Of a stretch of DNA of 64,000 bases, positions 58,801-64,000 are shown in pieces. Each line of letters opens with the position of its first letter. Within the stretch, counting starts at the first letter, position 1. Source of the stretch: Megaustenia siamemsis. Lineage: Eukaryota; Mollusca; Gastropoda; Stylommatophora; Ariophantidae. The notes below the pieces were generated by a model. That model did not search any database and was not told where the DNA came from. It saw only the letters and a program-made list of their open reading frames with translations. The stretch covers positions 57,570,565 to 57,634,564 of the forward strand of contig JAVIAB010000073.1 in NCBI GenBank assembly GCA_032433765.1. The letters are read 5' to 3'. Made by a program: the position numbers and the translations under genes.

Positions 58801-61800
58801 GAAAAAGAACCTGATTGGTCAAAAGATGAAAGCATTTCACCATCACAGTTTCTAATTATTAGAAAACTAACTATGAGCATACATTTGCTCTAGAAATGCT
58901 TACAAACTAATACCCGGTTAATTAAATAAGGAAACCACTGTATAGAAAAATCTGCAAGTTGGTGATGGAAATAAAGATAATGTGAAGAAAAATGAGAGAA
59001 AATTAAAATGAAAGAAAAATGGAGAAAGATAAATTGATTAAATTTAATAAATTGGGGTGTTTTACTTAAATTTGAAAGGAAGAAAGGTTTGACAATTAAA
59101 ATTATGCAAAGAGGTAAAGTTAGAAAAAATACAATAACTAGTTTGATTGTTATTGAGTTATTTGCGGGTCATCATCATTGCACTCCAAACATGTCCATAG
59201 GTGCTCAGATCCCCTCCTCAGCAAGTCCCGCAATGTCCAGCGGACTGACGACTCCAGTTCTATGTTGGTTTATAAGTCTTCTTACACGGCCACTAAGTTT
59301 CTCATTTCTGGCTGTGCCCATCTTAACTCCAATTTCCATCATCCGAAGAAGTGACGTGGATCTGTGTTTGTCAAAGTCCTGTGCTCTATCTTTTTATTGA
59401 GTGCTAATAAGTGCTAAAGCTAGTACCTTGGTAAATGAAACGTTTTCTTTGACATGTCTCCACATAATGGTGGTAAAGATACTTTTTTTCATCTGTATTT
59501 ATCCTATTTTACTTTACCATCTAAAGGGAGGTCATGTAGGTGCAAATGCTTTGTGCTTGGTTAACAACAAGCTGTCATATCTAAGCAGTTAGCATGGCCC
59601 AAAAAAATCAGACTTTAGCAATTTTGGGTACTGGCATGCCTCTCCCTACAATCTCTACTACAGCAGGATCTTGGTTACTTGTGGTTCACTAACCCTGATT
59701 CAAACTGTTAGTTATGAGTTGCTAACTACTTTCAGTCCACCTGCTATTCATCTTTAACTCAAGAAACTTGTATGCCCCCATAACACTCAACTATGCTGGT
59801 TCAAATACAGCTACCAGTAAAGTTAACCAAGCCAGATAGATCTTATGGTTGGAAACATATGAAAAAGATACAAATTTATTGAAACTGAATGCACTGGCTA
59901 AAATTTAATGAAATAGTAATTAGGATTTTTTTTTTTTTGGATGTAACAACAAGCTAATGGAAAGCAACATGGTGTGGATGGTTGACCAGTATGTGCTGTC
60001 TATGAACTTGCTATGACTGGTGTTTAAGTTTACAACAATGAAAGAAGAAAAAGAGGAGAAAGGAAGATGAGAAGGAGAGGTGGAGGGGTTGGAAGTAGAT
60101 GAGGAAGAGATGAGAAGGAAGAAGAAGAGGTGGAGGAGGAAGAGGTGGAGGAGGAGGAGGAAGAAGAAATAAATAAGACCTAAAGGAGAGAAAAATGTAG
60201 ACCTCTCAAGTGGACTCACTTTGATGTAAGGATGGCCTGTATTTGTTGTTCCAAACTGGCGACCACATCTTTCTTCCTTGTTATGTGAATAGAACTCTGG
60301 CTTTCGTAAAATGGCTATGTCCTTTCCTTCATACCTCAAAGTGAAAGCTTGGAATGTATGTAACCTCTCTTTATCAGCTTTTGTAATGGGCAGTACCAGT
60401 GGTACTGATTGATTTATTATCCCATCTATAGATATGTACATTTTCCAGAACTTAATTAGCAATAGCAAAATTTATTAAAGACAAAATGAATATATTTAGT
60501 TTGGCTACAAATGTTTTTTTCTGAAAAAGTGAGAGATATAAATAATCAAATGCGTGCTTCATTGAGTTCGCCCAATGACCAAAGGAATACACATAATCAT
60601 CATCCGCCCTTAAAAGGATAAAGGCATGTATACATTGTGTTGTGGTTTGCAGTAAAACTTATATTTGTGCCTTTTGGCCTGCCACATCTGACTTCAGCAT
60701 GTTATTTTTTAGTACTGGGTTATCTTTCCTCTTCAATCCCCACTCACTTGGCCAGATTAGACAGGGTAGTCTGTTTCTAGAAGTACTGTGAAGAGGCGGA
60801 GAAGGGCCTTGATGGTTCTGGTTCATCGATCCTGGTGCCAGCCATCAGCTGTGGGTCACTGACAGCTCTCTGTTCTCTGCTGTGAGGCACCTTGCCTCCA
60901 AATAATCAAATTAAATATTTTGGGTATAGAGAGACGAAATGTAATAGTATAGATAAGATTGTAACTTTAAAATACAGATTAGAAGAATGCTTTAAGAAGA
61001 CAAAGAATGAAATGCTGGAGTTTTATTGCTGCCAATGTGGGGAGTGATTGGTCTAGAGATAAAACAACCTTACCTCAGAGCCAGAGAAGAAAACACAAGC
61101 TACGGAGATGCAATTTTATTGTATGGTTTTTGAGCATCTCTTACTCTGATCGCATCACAAATGAAAAAGTTAGCAAAAATTATACAAGCTGCATTCAGAA
61201 TACAAGATGATCTATTGACTGTTGTATAGAAATGCAAGATTAAATGGTCACCAAGATATCTAGATCATCTGGGTTGGAAGAAGTAGTTCTGTAAGAAACC
61301 ATGAAAGGAGTGAGAAGGAGAGGTAGATAGAGAGATGGGAAGATAACATCAAAGAAAACGTCTCGACTTTGCAGAGTCCCAAAGAATGACTAAAGATAGA
61401 GATCAATGGGGAAGGTTGATTTAGTCTGTCAGTGGTGCCTCCAGATTGACGGATGAAGAAATGTATTTTCATTACATCACGGCCAATAAATTAAAATTTT
61501 TTTAACTAAATAAATAAATTACACTCATTTAAATATTAACTCATATTCAGTAATAACAAAAACAAGGAGAAATTGAATTAAAATTAACAAATTTGTTGCG
61601 TTCAGCAGCCTTCACCTCTAGTGAAGTCCCTAGAGCCTAGGAATTGAATTTTGCCTGTTAATCCATTTTTCCCTGGCAGCTGTGTGCACAGGGGGCCCTC
61701 GCTGCACAGGCAGCTAACTCCATCTTCAGAGGTCCTCATATTTTTTTTTGTCCTAGAGACTAGGAACTGAATTTTGCGTGTTAATCCATTTTTCCCTGAC

Positions 61801-62208
61801 AGCTCTGTACACAGGGATCCCTCGCTGCACAGGCAGATAACTCCATCTTCAGAGGTACTCATATTTTTGTTGTTGTCGATGAGTGATTGACATTTCAAGC
61901 GGGTCTATCTGCTGAGACCAGGGGTGGTTGCCAAAGAGAAAGAAATCACACACAAAAATCTCAGCTGGTGCAGTCAGGATTTGAACTCACAACCTCTCTG
62001 CCTCAAGACTGACATCTTACCTCTAGACCAACCAATCCTCCCATTTGTTACATCTTAGAAAACTAAATCCAAACTTATGTTGTTCATGTGACATACCATC
62101 AAGTAGACAGCAAAAATGTTGGGCCTGTAAGTATTCTCTTTCTCTCATAAACCCATAAATTGGAGTGGCCCAGCCCTCTGCAAGTACTTGAACCCATTGT
62201 AAGTCTAG
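40586..62208 (-). CDS. PAPSS: Bifunctional 3'-phosphoadenosine 5'-phosphosulfate synthase, ATP-sulfurylase part (seven exons)
   Basis: Animal PAPSS makes the sulfate donor PAPS in two steps: ATP sulfurylase forms APS from ATP and sulfate, then APS kinase phosphorylates it. Seven exons (62208-62097, 60425-60220, 57517-57386, 52062-51933, 48686-48544, 46559-46434, 40825-40586) join in phase to 362 codons plus stop, covering most of the C-terminal sulfurylase domain. Landmarks include [20 protein letters not shown] with [19 protein letters not shown], the catalytic [10 protein letters not shown] (HNGH), [37 protein letters not shown] and [15 protein letters not shown]. The N-terminal APS kinase and the first sulfurylase residues must lie beyond 64000. 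No stops or shifts were seen in the exons, so the gene looks functional. Introns of 1.7-5.6 kb are full of mobile elements. Confidence 0.96.
40910..42066 (+). mobile_element. RNase H-bearing LINE fragment, plus strand in PAPSS intron
   Basis: The decayed upstream part reads [20 protein letters not shown]. The stretch 41139-41690 contains VIYTDGSV (RNase H first Asp), [10 protein letters not shown] (Glu) and ILSDSMSM (second Asp). After a frameshift near 41660 comes 41629-42066 with [22 protein letters not shown] (last catalytic part) and a [19 protein letters not shown]ys-rich tail. An in-frame stop lies near 41101. RT is absent. A related minus-strand fragment lies at 59162-59395 and a stub at 43425-43480. 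Confidence 0.83.
42354..42995 (+). mobile_element. RTE-C 5'-truncated copy with 12-bp target duplication
   Basis: atggcagtgcat lies at 42342-42353 and 42996-43007. The insert is open as 42352-42987 ([54 protein letters not shown]) and ends in a TGA trinucleotide tail at 42986-42998. It has no frame break over 211 codons, so it is a young copy, but it lacks the endonuclease and catalytic RT. Confidence 0.93.
43008..44204. other. PAPSS intron; no gene
   Basis: AT-rich intron sequence. The stretch 43425-43480 repeats a short piece of the LINE at about 41990-42030 (ctgaggagg...tctgag). Nothing else recognised. Confidence 0.45.
44205..45195 (+). mobile_element. LINE fragment with FADD reverse transcriptase motif (LINE-D)
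   Basis: Upstream residues read [13 protein letters not shown] (RT motif B), then a short shift. The stretch 44339-44809 contains [10 protein letters not shown] (motif C, FADD) and [14 protein letters not shown]. After another break, 44686-45186 gives [20 protein letters not shown] through [20 protein letters not shown] and ends LPSTLKGR with a stop. It is 5'-truncated. Its last codons are the source sequence type of the 68-bp array at 55337-56836. Confidence 0.88.
45200..46433. other. PAPSS intron; diverged SINE only
   Basis: The stretch 46165-46375 resembles a diverged plus-strand SINE-1 (head-like ggttggattcaatcc box B, then tctgggaaag and gggacactag-type body). No gene seen. Confidence 0.5.
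46434..46559 (-). CDS. PAPSS: PAPSS exon (42 codons)
   Basis: Encodes [20 protein letters not shown] then [15 protein letters not shown]. It includes the conserved GRDPAG loop of ATP sulfurylase. Donor gtaagt, acceptor ttgaaag; phase 0 at both ends. Confidence 0.95.
46660..46986 (+). repeat. Dispersed repeat R326, copy 1
   Basis: About 326 bases nearly identical to 53496-53821, with the same orientation and start (cttgttgcaggagctactg), followed by an aataataat-type tail. It lies just upstream (in transcript sense) of the 46434 exon. Family not recognised. Confidence 0.88.
47100..47515 (+). mobile_element. Decayed LINE C-terminal fragment
   Basis: Broken frames recall [24 protein letters not shown] and LRKWIDDI, the order seen at C-termini of CR1/RTE-like ORF2 proteins. 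No ends defined. Confidence 0.5.
47525..48190 (-). mobile_element. LINE 3' fragment with (ATAG)n tail, inverted relative to 25808-26093
   Basis: The minus strand reads [49 protein letters not shown] and [14 protein letters not shown] blocks with shifts, then the [11 protein letters not shown] end and a tagatag tail at 47527-47536. It is a post-RT C-terminal portion only. Confidence 0.8.
48544..48686 (-). CDS. PAPSS: PAPSS exon (143 bp)
   Basis: Encodes (G)[19 protein letters not shown] through [18 protein letters not shown]. Donor gtgaga, acceptor ataaccccaacag. It starts in phase with a G carried from the previous exon across a GC-AG intron. A LINE insertion begins 20 bases upstream of this exon. 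Confidence 0.95.
48707..49251 (+). mobile_element. RTE-related fragment next to the PAPSS splice acceptor, carrying a SINE
   Basis: atatacaca flanks it at 48698-48706 and 49252-49260. Reads [17 protein letters not shown], then (after the SINE) GRERGSR-like and [20 protein letters not shown] blocks, ending in an aatgatgat tail. It is oriented opposite to PAPSS. The left duplication lies inside the acceptor region of the PAPSS intron. Confidence 0.85.
48816..49075 (-). mobile_element. SINE-1 copy nested in the LINE
   Basis: gaagtatattgt lies on both sides (48804-48815 and 49076-49087). The head is at the right end, with box A (agctcagtgg) and box B in reverse orientation and a body nearly identical to 54915-55169. 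Confidence 0.93.
49260..49994. other. PAPSS intron; diverged SINE
   Basis: The stretch 49560-49830 is a diverged minus-strand SINE-1-like sequence (ctggtacccattttcag body, tttgaaacccagacc box-B-like). No gene seen. Confidence 0.5.
49995..50315 (+). mobile_element. Decayed RTE-A-like C-terminal fragment
   Basis: Segments correspond to [21 protein letters not shown] and VIYLQ-type blocks of RTE-A, with several shifts. Confidence 0.6.
50318..50402 (-). repeat. Solo copy of the A/B monomer retroelement tail
   Basis: The reverse complement matches the A-monomer segment containing gcagatatagacaatacttc (for example 653-683), the 3' part of the retroelement inside the array. It shows the parent LINE is dispersed outside the array. 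Confidence 0.7.
50403..51932. other. PAPSS intron; no gene, one G-run
   Basis: AT-rich intron. The stretch 50677-50697 is almost pure G on the plus strand. No other feature recognised. Confidence 0.5.
51933..52062 (-). CDS. PAPSS: PAPSS exon with the catalytic HNGH motif
   Basis: 130 bases, 43 codons plus one base. Encodes [17 protein letters not shown], the ATP sulfurylase nucleotide-binding HXGH signature, then [16 protein letters not shown] and LLLHPL. Acceptor gtctag. The donor is gcaagt rather than GT; only this position joins in phase to the next exon to give HPLGGWTK. Confidence 0.95.
52063..52647. other. PAPSS intron; SINE-like half and short repeat
   Basis: The stretch 52290-52410 resembles the 3' half of a diverged plus-strand SINE-1 (gggcactaacaccatattcc). 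The stretch 52430-52500 is a copy of the short GGTTCACTGA repeat described in the findings. Confidence 0.5.
52648..53041 (-). mobile_element. CR1-like LINE 3' end with Cys/His tail
   Basis: aacatcatgt flanks it (52638-52647 and 53042-53051). The minus-strand frame is open for 120 codons: [35 protein letters not shown] and a [20 protein letters not shown] zinc-finger-like end. This order is common at the end of animal CR1/Jockey-like ORF2. It is 5'-truncated. Confidence 0.88.
53052..53495. other. PAPSS intron; no gene recognised
   Basis: A 101-codon plus-strand frame at 53094-53399 has no recognisable domain or splice context. Probably intron or unknown repeat. Confidence 0.4.
53496..53821 (+). 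repeat. Dispersed repeat R326, copy 2
   Basis: Second copy of the 46660-46986 sequence, differing by only a few substitutions, followed by a caataaccaataaat tail. Confidence 0.88.
53885..54118 (-). mobile_element. Decayed RTE fragment
   Basis: Collinear with the 3' end of RTE-C at 31235-31440 (aagtctctccataact, ttctgctgttgactttct, cagttgtcacaatatg). Confidence 0.6.
54119..54335 (-). repeat. 66-bp triplication in a LINE coding end
   Basis: Three nearly identical 66-base units (accacagacaagg at 54128, 54194 and 54260). On the minus strand they read [23 protein letters not shown] three times in frame and then CSRVLKIFD. The segment recalls LINE C-termini of the DRDGWRELV-GLCS type. Confidence 0.9.
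54336..54900. other. PAPSS intron; T-rich, possibly LINE-derived
   Basis: No clear gene. T-rich with short RTE-like pieces (for example ttctcttgtcacatggcaaaa near 54551). Confidence 0.4.
54915..55169 (+). mobile_element. SINE-1, best-preserved copy
   Basis: taccttgtaatgtt flanks it (54901-54914 and 55170-55183). The tRNA-related head has Pol III box A at 54928-54938 (tagctcagtgg) and box B at 54972-54982 (ggttcgatccc). A body follows and the tail reads actttactt. It is 255 bp. Sister copies at 32120-32385 and 48816-49075 are very similar, so the family was active recently. It is not a functional tRNA: no matching acceptor stem or anticodon arm was found. Confidence 0.95.
55184..55300. other. 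Short intron spacer
   Basis: Nothing recognised between the SINE and the LINE-D fragment. Confidence 0.4.
55302..56898 (+). mobile_element. LINE-D 3' end expanded by an internal tandem array
   Basis: The left flank (tgagaatgccagatccaagg) and right flank (ttatatctcccctcgacgct then the stop) match LINE-D at 45040-45195. Between them the short coding segment has been multiplied 22 times. The original ORF is destroyed because 68 is not a multiple of three. Confidence 0.93.
55337..56836 (+). repeat. 68-bp tandem array, 22 copies
   Basis: The anchor atggatcgatgg starts at 55341 and recurs every 68 bases up to 56769 (55409, 55477, 55545 and so on), with no length change in 21 steps. Each unit corresponds to the LINE-D codons for [20 protein letters not shown]. 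Variants are few: aggcg or atgcg in the first three units, and tagg at about 56132 and 56612. Confidence 0.97.
56900..57385. other. PAPSS intron; no gene
   Basis: T-rich intron sequence with a poly-T run near 57036. No gene or named repeat. Confidence 0.45.
57386..57517 (-). CDS. PAPSS: PAPSS exon (44 codons)
   Basis: Encodes [19 protein letters not shown] through [15 protein letters not shown] to KIKNIG. Donor gtaagt, acceptor aaatatag. Phase 0 at both ends; joins the next exon as IGADVVF. Confidence 0.95.
57518..58225. other. PAPSS intron; SINE-like and short repeats
   Basis: The stretch 57760-57840 is a copy of the GGTTCACTGA short repeat. The stretch 57870-58070 resembles a diverged minus-strand SINE-1 (agttagtgcccatattt, actagtacccattttcag). 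No gene. Confidence 0.5.
58226..58668 (+). repeat. 46-bp tandem array with a palindromic core, 10 copies
   Basis: Units start (cagactaattagtct) at 58226, 58272, 58318, 58364, 58410, 58451, 58497, 58543, 58589 and 58635. The spacing is 46 bases except one 41-base unit. The core CAGACTAATTAGTCTG is a perfect 16-base palindrome in the left units. The right four units share a C-to-A change that weakens it. Confidence 0.95.
58669..59161. other. PAPSS intron; no gene
   Basis: AT-rich intron sequence. No named feature. Confidence 0.45.
59162..59395 (-). mobile_element. Fragment of the RNase H LINE seen at 40910-42066
   Basis: The reverse complement matches 41840-42062 closely (Cys-rich tail region with cggaatgcaatgatg-type end). 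Both ends are abrupt. Confidence 0.85.
59396..60037. other. PAPSS intron; short repeat copy
   Basis: The stretch 59680-59755 is a copy of the GGTTCACTGA repeat. A poly-T run is at 59928-59938. No gene. Confidence 0.45.
60038..60176 (+). repeat. Long purine-rich tract near a PAPSS donor site
   Basis: About 135 bases of almost only A and G on the plus strand (aagaggaggaag-type blocks), so pyrimidine-rich in the PAPSS transcript. It begins about 45 bases after the donor at 60219 in transcript sense. Confidence 0.85.
60220..60425 (-). CDS. PAPSS: PAPSS exon (206 bp)
   Basis: Encodes (D)[19 protein letters not shown] through [19 protein letters not shown] to TGHPYIK. Acceptor ctatag, donor gtgagt. 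Starts in phase with one base carried from the previous exon (LLDDG). The open frame running past the donor to 59920 is read-through into purine-tract intron sequence and is not coding. Confidence 0.95.
60430..60985. other. PAPSS intron; short repeat copy
   Basis: The stretch 60815-60900 is a copy of the GGTTCACTGA repeat. No gene. Confidence 0.45.
60990..61470 (+). mobile_element. Decayed CR1-like LINE 3' end
   Basis: Decayed frames recall [12 protein letters not shown], [20 protein letters not shown] and SVSGAS-like blocks, the usual end of a CR1/Jockey-type ORF2. Several stops. Confidence 0.6.
61590..62037 (-). mobile_element. Second tRNA-derived SINE (SINE-2) with a duplicated body
   Basis: On the minus strand a tRNA-like head starts at about 62037: ggttggtctagaggtaag (box A type) and then gtgagttcaaatcctg (box B type). 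The body contains a 123-base tandem duplication. The sequence differs from SINE-1. No clear target duplication was found. It lies about 60 bases beyond a PAPSS splice donor. Confidence 0.7.
61617..61870 (-). repeat. 123-bp tandem duplication
   Basis: gaattttgc occurs at 61646 and 61769 in matching contexts. Both units contain gttaatccatttttccctg and gctgcacaggcag. Confidence 0.93.
62097..62208 (-). CDS. PAPSS: PAPSS exon, most 5' one in the window
   Basis: 112 bases, 37 codons plus one base. Encodes [20 protein letters not shown] then [17 protein letters not shown]. Acceptor tatcattacag, donor gtatgt. The matching upstream exon, ending near LxxV, is not in the window. Confidence 0.95.
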
Positions 62209-62439
62209 CTGTAATGATACTTTAATATTATTATTCCAATGGTAATTTTGAAAGTCAAATTTTATTATATAATTTAGTAATTCCAAAAATAATTATAGAA
62301 CGTTTTCTATACTTAGAATAACAAACAGTAAACAATAAAAAAAACAAATATTAACAAGAAATGAAATATATTTAGATGACACTTTTCTAGCTTTTTTTAG
62401 ATAATTGAAATTAGTTGAAGTAACAGATTAAAAAAAAAA

Positions 62440-62690
62440 CTTTCATACTGTATACACTGCGACACTAAGGACAAAAGGTAGGGTTCAATAGTGTTTGAGA
62501 CTCAACATGGTTTTCTCAACCTTAATTGGCACAGAATTTTTCTGGTAAAGTTGAATGGCCTGGTATGACACTACCCATAACACTCATAAAATGTGCTGTT
62601 GGATTTTGAACGACATGGGCACTAACACCATATAACCCATGTGCCTTAAGGTCTGGAGGGAATCCTTTACTTCTTTTTATTACACACTGC
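62440..62690 (+). mobile_element. Diverged SINE-1 relative
   Basis: Collinear with SINE-1 from the box B-like gtagggttcaatag through tttttctggtaaag and gggcactaacaccatat. It has many substitutions. Confidence 0.65.
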
Positions 62691-62889
62691 TTGACAACAG
62701 AATTTTGTACCTACTTCCACAACAGATTAACCAAAGGTACTCATTTATACTGTAGTTTCCATCACATTATGATTAATATCATTTATAACAAAAGAGTTTT
62801 AAAACCATGATGTCAATGTTAGATCTATTAAAGTCATGAATGGCTTAGAATCTCTCTGACAAATATGACCACAATCTTCAGTTATTGGT

Positions 62890-63480
62890 TTGTGTTTAAA
62901 CATTTAGATCAGAATAGGTCACGAACAAGAGGTGCACAATTAAAGTCTTCACCGGTTCCCCATAATTTATCATGCAGGGTTGTTTCTGTGGGCTATACTT
63001 GTGTTTGAAGGGTGTGAAATTCATGCAATCTCTGAATGTATATGCTCTGGAGTTTGTCTGGATGCTCCACAGTCACATGTTGCAAAGTCACAGAGTCCTA
63101 TCTTGTGTAGGTGTTCTTTGAAGCTACAGTGACCTGTTCTGAGTCTGAATATCTTAGTCTGCTCATGTCTGCTGAGTTTGTCTAAGGTTTTGTGTTCTAG
63201 CTCATTGTTTCCAAATAACTATTTCCATTATGTTTTCCTATCCAGTTTCAGAATTGTCTTTATTTCTTCGAGGCATTGGGGTTGGGCTGTAGAAGGCTCC
63301 CACCTGCTTTTGCGAATTCATCTGCTTTCTCATTTCCAGGGATGCCACAGTGCTGATCTCCACTGCAGAACTTGTTCTGACTTTTCTGACTGTGATTATT
63401 TGCTGTTCTTTATTTCCTGGATGAGGCTGTCCTATGTCAGGCTTGACATTGCACAACCACAATCTTTTTCCAGGAAAGTC
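62890..63480 (-). mobile_element. RNase H-bearing LINE relic
   Basis: In broken minus-strand frames it reads HCGIPGNEKADEFAKAGGS, then LRTGHC-like, a CDFATCDCGA Cys cluster and TTLHDKLWGTGED. This is the same order of elements as in the array monomers (HCGNERADQLAKEG, Cys cluster, TLQTKLYG). It is a related but distinct family. Confidence 0.75.
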
Positions 63481-63700
63481 ACGGTGGTGAAGTGGTTAGT
63501 ACACACTTGTGTTGACCAGATAACAGAGATCTAACTGCCAGTTGTGGTGAGTTTTTTCAAACCTTTCAGGTTAACTCAACCTCTCAAAATGAGATCAAAA
63601 TAATTTTCCGGGAAAGAAGGGCAACCTGACATTATGCCAATTAATGTGTCAATGGTCTATATGTAAAAGGTGTGATGGGTACCTTACTTACTTCTCTCAA
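63480..63700 (+). mobile_element. Diverged SINE-1 relative
   Basis: Head-like acggtggtgaagtggttagt, then ttttccgggaaag and gggtaccttacttac, in SINE-1 order. Heavily mutated. Confidence 0.6.
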
Positions 63701-64000
63701 GCAAACAAAACAGAGCCATTAAACCACCAAAGTAAAAATTGTTCTAATTTATTATTCAGGAAGAAGCCAAATTAAATGATACATCAATATGATATTCTTG
63801 ATATTTCAAAATTTAGATATGCAAAAAATTAGCTACACTGTTTTTATTATAGAAAACAGCATTGAAGATTAGAGTAAAGTTGAATACAATAGTTTTATTA
63901 AATAAAAATGCAGAGTAATAAATGATTCACAACTCTGTGTCTTCTGTAACAGCCCTAAAATAATAAATAAAAATAATGTAAAATAGTTAAGTATTCACAA
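63701..64000. other. PAPSS intron; nothing seen
   Basis: AT-rich sequence to the window edge without any recognised feature. Confidence 0.4.

Noticed and set aside
59920..60219. Continuation of the PAPSS exon frame past the donor site
   Set aside because: The protein match ends exactly at the gtgagt donor; the rest encodes low-complexity Leu/Phe/Ser from the purine tract.

Overview
This is an AT-rich animal (metazoan) genomic window. It has spliced genes with GT-AG introns, tRNA-derived SINEs, RTE-type and RNase H-bearing non-LTR retrotransposons, and DDE and hAT transposons. The repeat mix and the fused PAPS synthetase suggest an invertebrate, possibly a mollusc; that placement is inference only.

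The left third (1-25319) is a higher-order tandem array. Two diverged but homologous monomers, A (about 1.88 kb) and B (about 2.59 kb), alternate as a dimer of about 4.46 kb, and the array runs off the left edge. Both monomers contain the decayed 3' part of a non-LTR retrotransposon (RNase H plus a Cys/His-rich tail). The last A monomer is split by a 5.5-kb nested insertion. A full-length but frameshifted RTE retrotransposon (18740-24249, minus) lies between 11-bp duplications. Inside its 5' region sits an apparently intact 2.1-kb DNA transposon (21671-23785) with terminal inverted repeats, a TA duplication and a 425-codon DDE transposase.

From 25.3 to 40.5 kb lies repeat-rich sequence. It holds one well-delimited plus-strand exon of a mitochondrial carrier resembling SLC25A38 (26296-26391), a hAT transposase relic (27785-28828), minisatellites of 36 and 15 bp, and many 5'-truncated RTE copies, several with readable target-site duplications and some nested in one another.

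The right part (40.6-62.2 kb) is the 3' part of a bifunctional PAPS synthetase gene on the minus strand. Seven coding exons join in phase to give 362 codons of the ATP-sulfurylase half. The APS-kinase exons must lie to the right of the window. One intron uses a GC donor, and one splice acceptor has a LINE (itself carrying a SINE) inserted about 20 bp upstream. The introns are packed with LINE ends, at least two SINE families and several local tandem arrays. One of these is a 22-copy array of exactly 68 bp that arose inside a LINE coding end.

The only host genes I can support are PAPSS and the single SLC25A38-like exon; they converge. Everything else is mobile or repetitive DNA. The most unusual structures are the retroelement-derived A/B array with its nested insertions and the two LINE-born tandem repeats.
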